Position numbers and translations under genes: made by a program. The notes below the pieces were generated by a model. The model was given only the letters and a program-made list of their open reading frames with translations, had not been told where the DNA came from and did not search any database. 64,000 bases of DNA, from contig JAHREJ010000003.1 of NCBI GenBank assembly GCA_021733645.1, positions 1-64,000 on the forward strand, in the 5' to 3' direction. The number at the start of each line of letters is the position of its first letter. Within the stretch, counting starts at the first letter, position 1. The stretch comes from Bacillus subtilis subsp. subtilis. Its GTDB lineage: Bacteria > Pseudomonadota > Gammaproteobacteria > Xanthomonadales > Xanthomonadaceae. This document shows positions 7,282 to 13,623 of this stretch, in pieces.

Positions 7282-9051
7282 TCAACCAAACGTAAAGGCG
7301 TAGGCGTGCACGCCCGGATCGAGGAACTCGATCTCGAAAGTGCGCTCACCCACATCGCCGTTCTGGCGGATCAGCTGGTACAGGCGGTGTTCGTCGACCT
7401 GGCCTCGGCCATCGGCCGATACATCGCCGCCCGCGGCCGCACCCGGCGGCTGGCCGTCGATGCGCACGCGATAACGCACCGGCGTGCCATCCACCGCCGG
7501 TGCCAGCACCAGGTGCAGGTCGCGGGCATGGAAACGGAAGGCGATCCGGCCGCCAGCGGTGTCCAGCTGCGCGTCCTCCTCGCCCACCGTCCAGCGCCCG
7601 CCCAACGCCCATTGATTCAACGTCAACGTGGCCGGCACGCGATAGTCGGCGGCGCGACCCGGCTGCTGCCCGCCGGGCGAGGCGAAGCTCTGTGCGCGGG
7701 CGTGGCCCAGGTAGGTCTCCGGCGACTTCAGGTTGCGCATGTCCGCCTGCTGCTCCACCCCGTCGCGCGGTGTCGCGGCGGCCATTGCCTGCGCCGGTTC
7801 GTCGGGAAGCGGGTTGCCGGCCTCGCGCAGCAGCTGGCGGATGATCTGCTCGGACTGGGCGTAATTGCCTTCGCCAAAGTGGTGCGCGCGGATGCGGCCC
7901 TGCGCATCGATGAAGTAGTGCGCCGGCCAGTAGCGGTTGTTGAAGCCGCGCCAGATGGCAAAGTCGTTGTCGATCGCCACCGGGTAGGTGACCTTCAGGT
8001 CCTTCACCGCGCGCTGCACGTTGCCCAGGTTGCGCTCGAAAGCGAACTCCGGCGCGTGCACCCCGATCACCACCAGGCCGTGGTCGCGGTAGCGCTCGGC
8101 CCACTCGCGCACATACGGCATTGCGCGCAGGCAGTTGATGCAGGAGTAGGTCCAGAAATCGACCAGTACCACCTTGCCGCGCAGCGCCGCTGCGTCCAGC
8201 GGCGGGCTGTTGAGCCAACCGGTAGCGCCGGCCAGCGAGGGCAGGGTGCCTTCCACCGGCAACGGCGTGCCGGCCGGTGCACTGGCCGCGCGCATCATCG
8301 CGCTGCCGGTCGCCGGCGACTGCCCGGGCAGCACATCCAGCAGGCCCTGTTCCAGCTTGGCCGTGCTCACCGTGGACAGCCGGGTCAATACGCCGGTGTC
8401 CCAGCCCATGCCGATGGCCACCACCGCCAGCAGCGCGGCCACGCCCAGCGCCCGGCGGATCCACTCGCCCACGCCCAGGCGCTGCTTGAGCGCGGCGAAC
8501 ACCCGCCCGCCGATCCAGATCGCCAGCGCCAGCGAGGTGGCCGCGCCCAGCGCATAGGCCAGCAACAAGCCGCTGGTGCCCACGCTGGCACCGTTCAGCG
8601 CGGCCCCGGTGAGGATCAGGCCGAGGATCGGACCGGCGCATGGCGCCCATAGCAGGCCGGTGGCGATACCGATCAGCAGCGAGGTACCCACCCCGCCACG
8701 CCCGGCATCGCTGGCGGCATCGGCCGACGCGCTCAGGCGCGCGCCCAGGCGCTGGAACGGCGACAACAGCCGGTTGGCCAGCGACGGCCACAGCAGTGCC
8801 AGCGCGAACAGCGCCATCACCACCAGGGCGATCCAGCGGCCGATCTGATTGGCCTGCGCGACCCATTGGCTGCCCACCGCCGCCAGGCTGGCCACCACGG
8901 CGAACATGAGGGTCATACCGATCAGCAAGGGGAGTCCGCTACGCAGGAACGGCCGGTCCGAGCGTGCGAACACGAACGGCAGCACCGGCAGGATGCAGGG
9001 GCTGAGGATGGTGAGCACACCACCCAGGTAGGCCAGGGCAAGCAGGAACAT
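7282..9051 (-). CDS. dipZ: DipZ-type thiol-disulfide transporter (CcdA membrane domain + thioredoxin domain)
   Basis: The 589-residue protein begins with a CcdA/DsbD-beta-like membrane domain (about residues 1-215), whose redox cysteines lie in LSPCILPVLPF and WAPCAGPILG. A periplasmic thioredoxin-like domain follows with the motif TYSCINCLRAMPYV, and then a C-terminal domain of about 150 residues typical of DipZ. It moves electrons from cytoplasmic thioredoxin across the membrane. Lying between msrB and msrA, it is most likely the reductant supply for these periplasmic reductases. The motif is CINC rather than CGPC, as is usual for DipZ. Confidence 0.88.
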   Translation of the reverse strand: MFLLALAYLGGVLTILSPCILPVLPFVFARSDRPFLRSGLPLLIGMTLMFAVVASLAAVGSQWVAQANQIGRWIALVVMALFALALLWPSLANRLLSPFQRLGARLSASADAASDAGRGGVGTSLLIGIATGLLWAPCAGPILGLILTGAALNGASVGTSGLLLAYALGAATSLALAIWIGGRVFAALKQRLGVGEWIRRALGVAALLAVVAIGMGWDTGVLTRLSTVSTAKLEQGLLDVLPGQSPATGSAMMRAASAPAGTPLPVEGTLPSLAGATGWLNSPPLDAAALRGKVVLVDFWTYSCINCLRAMPYVREWAERYRDHGLVVIGVHAPEFAFERNLGNVQRAVKDLKVTYPVAIDNDFAIWRGFNNRYWPAHYFIDAQGRIRAHHFGEGNYAQSEQIIRQLLREAGNPLPDEPAQAMAAATPRDGVEQQADMRNLKSPETYLGHARAQSFASPGGQQPGRAADYRVPATLTLNQWALGGRWTVGEEDAQLDTAGGRIAFRFHARDLHLVLAPAVDGTPVRYRVRIDGQPPGAAAGGDVSADGRGQVDEHRLYQLIRQNGDVGERTFEIEFLDPGVHAYAFTFG

Positions 9052-9087
9052 GAGGGAGATCCTTCCAGGATGCGGGGGAAGCGGCGC

Positions 9088-9594
9088 TCAGGCCGCGGTG
9101 AAGGTCATCGCCACGCCGTTCATGCAGTAGCGCAGCCCGGTCGGGCGCGGACCGTCGTCGAACACGTGGCCAAGGTGGCCGCCGCAGCGCCGGCAATGCG
9201 CCTCGACGCGGATCATGCCCAAGGTGGCATCACGGTCTTCGCCCACCGCGTCATGCAGCGGTGCCCAGAAGCTGGGCCAGCCGGTGCCGCTGTCGAACTT
9301 GGTGGACGAGGAAAACAGCGGCAGCGCGCACCCGGCACAGTTGAAGGTGCCGCGTCGGTGTTCCTTGTTGAGTGGGCTGCTGAACGGCCGCTCGGTGCTT
9401 TGCTGGCGCAGCACCGCGTACTGCGCCGGACTGAGCTGCTGGCGCCACTGTGCATCGGTGCGCATCACCTCCAAACGCCGGGCCGGGGTGGCCGTGGCCG
9501 CCGGTGCCGGGCCGCTGCAGGCAGTCAGGCCGAACAGCCCGGCGGCAGCGGCCATGCCACCCATGCCGAGCACATTGCGACGGGAATAACGCAT
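9088..9594 (-). CDS. msrB: Exported lipoprotein peptide-methionine (R)-S-oxide reductase
   Basis: MsrB reduces methionine-R-sulfoxide in proteins. The N-terminus (MRYSRRNVLGMGG...LFGLTACSG) has a twin-arginine-like motif and a lipobox with Cys near residue 26. The enzyme domain has two zinc-binding CxxC pairs (NCAGC and HCRRCGGHLGH) and the catalytic cysteine in RYCMNGVAM. The segment usually read as SGCGWPSF is SGTGWPSF here, so the classical resolving cysteine is missing. The start at 9594 has GGAGA seven bases upstream. It is the first gene of msrB-dipZ-msrA and diverges from a two-component system across 148 bp. Confidence 0.92.
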   Translation of the reverse strand: MRYSRRNVLGMGGMAAAAGLFGLTACSGPAPAATATPARRLEVMRTDAQWRQQLSPAQYAVLRQQSTERPFSSPLNKEHRRGTFNCAGCALPLFSSSTKFDSGTGWPSFWAPLHDAVGEDRDATLGMIRVEAHCRRCGGHLGHVFDDGPRPTGLRYCMNGVAMTFTAA

Positions 9595-9742
9595 GGCCGA
9601 TCTCCAGGTCCGGGGACGATGCGGCCATGCTGCGCCCGGGTCGGTCAACGAATCCTCACGCAGGGTTAAATTTTCCGTGACACATCGGCGGCCGGATCGG
9701 CCGACAATGCAGGCCGTCCCCCTGACCGGCCCGCCCGCCCCG

Positions 9743-10462
9743 ATGAGCAGCGCCAAGCGTGTCCTGATCGTCGAAGACGATATCCACATCGCCAACCTGT
9801 TGCGCATGCACCTGCGCGACGAAGGCTACGAGGTCACCCACGCCGCCACCGGCGATGACGGCCTGGCCCTGCTGGAAGCGCAGCCGTGGAGCGCGCTGGT
9901 GCTGGATCTGATGCTGCCCGGCGTGGACGGACTGGAAATCTGCAAACGCGCCCGTGCGATGGCCCGCTACACCCCCATCATCATCACCAGCGCACGCGCC
10001 AGCGAAGTGCACCGCATTCTCGGCCTGGAGCTGGGCGCGGACGACTACCTGGCCAAGCCGTTTTCGATGCTGGAGCTGGTGGCCCGCGTGAAGGCGCTGC
10101 TGCGCCGGGTGGAAGCGCTGGCGCAGAACGCGCGCATCGATGCCGGCGAGATCGAAGTGGCCGGGGTGCGCATCGACCCGGTCGCGCGCACCGCCCAGGT
10201 GGACGGCCGGCCGTTGGAACTGACCCCGCGCGAGTTCGACCTGCTGTACTTCTTCGCCCGCCATCCGGGCCAGGTGTATTCGCGCATGGACCTGCTCAAC
10301 CAGGTCTGGGGCTACCAGCACGACGGCTACGAACACACCGTCAATACCCACATCAACCGGCTGCGCAACAAGATCGAGCGCGACCCGGCCACCCCGCAGC
10401 GCATCCAGACGGTGTGGGGCCGCGGCTACAAGCTGGTCGACGACGAAGGGGCAGCGGCATGA
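9743..10462 (+). CDS. OmpR-family response regulator
   Basis: The 239-residue regulator has a receiver domain at residues 1-120: acidic pocket EDD near residue 11, phosphoacceptor D55 in VLDLMLPG, and lysine in LAKPFS. An OmpR/PhoB winged-helix domain follows (LTPREFDLLYFFARHPGQVYSRMDLLNQVWG, TVNTHINRLRNKIE, VWGRGYKLV). The start at 9743 (MSSAKRVLIVED) gives the usual N-terminus; an in-frame ATG at 9707 overlaps a possible -10 sequence (GACAAT). Its stop overlaps the kinase start (ATGA). Divergence from msrB-dipZ-msrA suggests control of that operon, an inference by analogy with the E. coli two-component system beside msrPQ. Confidence 0.93.
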   Translation: MSSAKRVLIVEDDIHIANLLRMHLRDEGYEVTHAATGDDGLALLEAQPWSALVLDLMLPGVDGLEICKRARAMARYTPIIITSARASEVHRILGLELGADDYLAKPFSMLELVARVKALLRRVEALAQNARIDAGEIEVAGVRIDPVARTAQVDGRPLELTPREFDLLYFFARHPGQVYSRMDLLNQVWGYQHDGYEHTVNTHINRLRNKIERDPATPQRIQTVWGRGYKLVDDEGAAA

Positions 10463-11928
10463 TCCGCTTGACCCTGTCGCAGCGGCTGTCGGTGGTGTTC
10501 TGTGCACTGCTGCTGGCCTGCTGTGGCGCGCTGCTGTGGATCCAGATGCGCAGCACCGCCATGCACGAGCAGGAAACCGTGCAGCGGCTGTCGCGCGGGC
10601 TGGCCGACCACATCGCGCGCAGCGGCGAGCTGATGGACGCGCGCGGCATGCGGGGGGGCGAGGTGCGCGCGCTGTTTGGCAAGTTGATGGCGGTCAATCC
10701 CAGCGTGGAGGTGTACCTGCTCGACGATGCCGGGCGCATCCTTGGCCACGATGCGCCCGACGGCCACCTCAAGCGCGACCGGGTCGACCTGGCCCCGGTG
10801 CGCGCGCTGCTGCGCGAGGAGCCGCTACCGATCCTTGGCGACGACCCGCGCAGCGCGACCGGGCGCAAGGTCTTCAACGCCGCCCCGCTATGGGTGCAGG
10901 GCCGCCAGGCCGGTTACATCTACGTGGTGCTGGTGGGCGAACAACGTGAGGCGCTGGCGGCCAACATCGCCGCCAATGCAACCCTGCGCACCACGCTGTG
11001 GTCGCTGGGGATCGTGGCCGTGGTCGGCCTGCTGGCCGGAGTGGTCGCCTTCCGCTGGGTCACCCGCCCGCTGCGCCAGCTTACCCGCCGCATCCAGGCC
11101 TTCGACGTGGACGCCGCCGGTGCCGGCACGCCGCTGCCGCCCACGCCACTGCGCCCCGGTGAGCGCGACGAGCTGACCATCCTGCAGCACAGCTTCGGGC
11201 ATATGGGCCAGCGCCTGGGCGAACAGTGGCAATTGCTGCGCGAGCAAGACCTGCAGCGCCGCGAGCTGGTGGCCAACATCTCCCACGACCTGCGCACGCC
11301 GCTGTCCTCGCTGCACGGCTACCTGGAAACGCTGGCGCTGAAAGACGCCACGCTCAGTGCCGAGGAACGCCAGCGCTACCTGGGCATCGCGCTGGCGCAG
11401 AGCCGCAAGGTCGGTGCGCTGGCGCAGGCACTGTTCGAGCTGGCGCGGCTGGAGCACGGCGCGGTCAGCCTGGACCTGCAGGCCTTCTCGCTGCCGGACC
11501 TGGTGCAGGACGTCTTCCAGAAGTTCGAGCTGGCCGCGCAGGCGCGCCGGCAGACACTCCGTGCCGACATCCCGCCAGGCCTGCCGGCGGTGGTGGCCGA
11601 CCTCGGGCTGATTGAGCGGGTGCTGACCAACCTGCTCGACAACGCCATCCGGCACACGCCCGAAGGCGGCCGCATCGAGGTGGTGCTGCGCGCGCAGGAT
11701 GGCGAGGTGCAGGTGGCCATCGCCGATACCGGCCCGGGCATTCCCGTCGAGCGTCGCGCGTCGTTGTTCAGCACGCCGCCTGCGCTGGGCAGTGCGCGCC
11801 AGGACAGCGGCGGGTTGGGGCTGCTGATCGTGCACCGAATCCTGCAACTGCATCACCGGGATATCCGCCTGATGGACAGCCGCGAGGGCGCGTTGTTCGT
11901 GTTTACCCTGCCGAGCGCGCAGCGCTGA
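10459..11928 (+). CDS. Sensor histidine kinase
   Basis: The 489-residue membrane kinase has TM1 at about residues 10-30, a periplasmic sensor domain of about 145 residues, TM2 near residues 178-198 and a HAMP linker. The HisKA motif NISHDLRTPLSSLHGYLETL follows with phosphoacceptor H276. A HATPase domain has NLLDNAIRHTPEGG, DTGPGIP and GGLGLLIVHRIL. It is the partner of the upstream response regulator, with which it overlaps by four bases. The HATPase G2-type loop is somewhat shorter than usual (SARQDSGGLGL). The sensed signal is unknown; oxidative damage of envelope proteins is plausible from the neighbouring operon. Confidence 0.92.
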   Translation: MIRLTLSQRLSVVFCALLLACCGALLWIQMRSTAMHEQETVQRLSRGLADHIARSGELMDARGMRGGEVRALFGKLMAVNPSVEVYLLDDAGRILGHDAPDGHLKRDRVDLAPVRALLREEPLPILGDDPRSATGRKVFNAAPLWVQGRQAGYIYVVLVGEQREALAANIAANATLRTTLWSLGIVAVVGLLAGVVAFRWVTRPLRQLTRRIQAFDVDAAGAGTPLPPTPLRPGERDELTILQHSFGHMGQRLGEQWQLLREQDLQRRELVANISHDLRTPLSSLHGYLETLALKDATLSAEERQRYLGIALAQSRKVGALAQALFELARLEHGAVSLDLQAFSLPDLVQDVFQKFELAAQARRQTLRADIPPGLPAVVADLGLIERVLTNLLDNAIRHTPEGGRIEVVLRAQDGEVQVAIADTGPGIPVERRASLFSTPPALGSARQDSGGLGLLIVHRILQLHHRDIRLMDSREGALFVFTLPSAQR

Positions 11929-12212
11929 GGCCGGTGATGCGGTGCCAGCCAACGGCGCCCGTGCCCAGGGCGCTCACGATCTCCACAACGCGTGGGCCTG
12001 CCATGCATGTGCCGCCCCCAGCCCGCTGATCCGGTCATCGGTGGTCAAACCCTGCTGTCGATCCGCCTCGACGCGATCGCGCCAAAGAACAGCGTGTCTC
12101 ATTCCACGGGCCGTAGTGGATGGCGCAGGCCGTCCGCGTGTGGCCCGATAGTTCTGGCCCATTGTGGATGGCGGTGATTTCTCCGTTCCGGGCCGCTGCG
12201 GGGCTTGGCTTG
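11929..12212. other. Gene-free stretch between histidine kinase and long hairpin element
   Basis: I see no convincing gene. A short hairpin (GCGCCC 11955-11960 with GGGCGC 11968-11973) just after the kinase stop has no T-run. The remainder up to the repeat element at 12213 shows no recognisable motif. Confidence 0.4.
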
Positions 12213-12420
12213 CGGTACAGGCGGAGAGCCGGGCTTTTTTGACGGTCGTCGGTGGGTCGGGCGCCGGGCCGCGATGCCCTTGCGGGCGAAGTAAAGGAGG
12301 AGGGGGCGGCCGCAGGCCGACGCCGGCAAGGGCATCGCGGCCCGGCGCCCGACCCACCGACCGCCGCGGCCACGGAAGTCAGCGCGCGCCTCGTGCTTGC
12401 CAGGCGGATGGGAGAAGAAG
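12213..12420 (+). repeat. Long-hairpin repeat element, copy 1
   Basis: The core is a perfect 36-bp inverted repeat (12248-12283 with 12326-12361) around a 42-base loop containing GGCGAAGTAAAGGAGGAGG. A 29-base block at 12213-12241 and a block ending GAAGAA near 12419 are shared, on the other strand, with the element at 23481-23693. The two copies are therefore related over about 210 bp, not only in the stem. It sits between the 3' ends of convergent genes. In one frame the right arm reads GHRGPAPDPPT, but the open frame runs on into the phasin terminator and gene, so I treat the element as non-coding. Confidence 0.85.
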
Positions 12421-12421
12421 C

Positions 12422-12460
12422 AAAAAAAAGACCCGACAGAGGGAGGGTTCTGTCGGGTCT
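12422..12460 (-). terminator. Intrinsic terminator of the phasin gene
   Basis: On the - strand, GACCCGACAGA pairs with TCTGTCGGGTC (12430-12440 and 12449-12459) around an 8-base loop, followed by eight T residues (12429-12422). It lies about 50 bases after the phasin stop. Confidence 0.9.
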
Positions 12461-12508
12461 GGGATTGCGTGGGGGGAGGGACCCACGCAAATTCGATGTC
12501 GATGTGGT

Positions 12509-12862
12509 TCAGCGCTTGGCAGCGTCCGGCTGGGCGGCGGCCGCGAGCGGCTGACGGGCCAGTTCGCCAAAGGCCTCCGAGGCCTTCAGCCCCAGTCCAA
12601 CCACCTGCTGGCTGGCGCTGGTCCAACGGGCGAGGTTGTCGCGGGCCAACTGCGCGCCCTTGGGCAACAGCGTGGCCGGTTCCTGTGACTGCACGATTTC
12701 ACCGAAGAACCCGCTGGTGGCGGTGATGCTCTTTTCCAGCGTCTTCAACTGCACCCCGAACATGCTTTCAGCATTTTCCAGTGCGAGCCGATTGGCACGC
12801 GTGGCCGTAGCGGCCAGCTGGCGGGTGTAGTCGTTGAGGGAATCGGTGAACGCGGACGCCAT
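12509..12862 (-). CDS. Phasin family protein
   Basis: The 117-residue helical protein (MASAFTDSLNDYTRQLAATATRANRLALENAESMFG...) has the pattern of phasin_2 proteins. They coat polyhydroxyalkanoate granules or act as amphipathic stress proteins. It has an alanine-rich C-terminus and no signal peptide. The start at 12862 is chosen over one at 12889 because the family begins at MASAF-like sequences. No phaC or phaR gene is in the window. The gene has its own promoter with a duplicated TGCAATGCA motif and its own terminator, so it is monocistronic. Confidence 0.8.
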   Translation of the reverse strand: MASAFTDSLNDYTRQLAATATRANRLALENAESMFGVQLKTLEKSITATSGFFGEIVQSQEPATLLPKGAQLARDNLARWTSASQQVVGLGLKASEAFGELARQPLAAAAQPDAAKR

Positions 12863-12884
12863 GAGAGCGGCTCGAGAACGTTGA

Positions 12885-12926
12885 TGCAATGCAGCATACG
12901 CCGAAAATATTGCAATGCAACATGCG
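12885..12926 (-). promoter_or_regulatory. Phasin promoter with duplicated TGCAATGCA operator-like motif
   Basis: On the - strand, TTGCAT (12920-12915) and TATGCT (12898-12893) are separated by 16 bp and make a plausible sigma-70 promoter. Two 16-base copies of TGCAATGCARCATRCG at 12885-12900 and 12911-12926 overlap the -10 and -35 elements. Each contains the dyad TGCAATGCA, similar in style to the TGC...GCA sites bound by PhaR repressors on phasin genes. The PhaR assignment is inference. Confidence 0.5.
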
Positions 12927-13080
12927 GCGCGCCATTTGGGCCCGGCGCCCGTAAAAGTGACCGGATATCAGGGGGTTGCGATGCGCCCTCGCGCGCGGTT
13001 GGCGGGCTGGGGCACCCGCCGTGGCCGGCATTACCGAGACGCGCAGGCGGTGGGCCTTGCGCGCCGCGGCCGGCCGCCGG

Positions 13081-13434
13081 TCAGCCGCGGTAGCGGCAGC
13101 CGGAGGTGCAGGTCTCGTGCACCGTCACTTCGCTCAGCGGCGGCAGCGCCGGCTTGAGTTCGTTCCAGATCCAGATCGCCAGGCGTTCGCTGGTGGGATT
13201 TTCCAGGCCGGGGATATCGTTGAGGTAGTGGTGGTCCAGGCGGTCGTAGATCGGCTGGAAGGCGGCTTTGACGTCGCCGAAGTCCATGATCCAGCCGCTG
13301 TGTTCGCCCGGCTCGCCTTCCACCTTGAGTTCCACCCGGAACGAATGCCCGTGCAGACGCGCGCATTTGTGGCCCGGCGGCACGTTGGGCAGGTGGTGAG
13401 CGGCCTCGAGGGTAAAGACTTTAAAGATTTCCAT
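13081..13434 (-). CDS. queD: 6-carboxy-5,6,7,8-tetrahydropterin synthase
   Basis: QueD converts dihydroneopterin triphosphate to 6-carboxytetrahydropterin in queuosine/preQ0 synthesis. The 117-residue protein has the catalytic C24 in [10 protein letters not shown] with zinc ligands H28 and H30, plus the N-terminal AAHHLP histidine. [14 protein letters not shown] and [11 protein letters not shown] follow, and it ends [15 protein letters not shown]. The start at 13434 matches the usual [11 protein letters not shown] N-terminus. It diverges from the TonB receptor to the right. Confidence 0.93.
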   Translation of the reverse strand: MEIFKVFTLEAAHHLPNVPPGHKCARLHGHSFRVELKVEGEPGEHSGWIMDFGDVKAAFQPIYDRLDHHYLNDIPGLENPTSERLAIWIWNELKPALPPLSEVTVHETCTSGCRYRG

Positions 13435-13507
13435 GCCGCCATTGTAGCGGGCGTCCCGGCCGTCCGGCGGGGCGCTGCGCGCTTGTGACGCGAAACCAAC
13501 TCTATCC

Positions 13508-13558
13508 ATCCGGATGAAGAGATGTTAGTTTCTCTTATATCCGTATGAAGAGATGTTA
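13508..13558. promoter_or_regulatory. 20-bp direct repeat between queD and a TonB receptor
   Basis: ATCCGGATGAAGAGATGTTA at 13508-13527 recurs as ATCCGTATGAAGAGATGTTA at 13539-13558, 31 bp apart, with one mismatch. Between them AAGAGA and TCTCTT (13518-13523 and 13530-13535) form a short dyad. This A/T-rich patch in a GC-rich genome is the likely promoter/operator of the TonB receptor gene. The regulator is unknown. Confidence 0.5.
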
Positions 13559-13623
13559 TTGGCCGGTTCATGGCCAGGCATGGACTACTGCGGAACTTGT
13601 CGTCCACCACCCCACTGAAGTTC

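Noticed and set aside
12252..12554. 100-codon open frame across the long-hairpin element
   Set aside because: It runs through the stem, the phasin terminator and into antisense of the phasin gene; there is no ribosome site. The conservation of one arm is reported as a finding but not called a gene.
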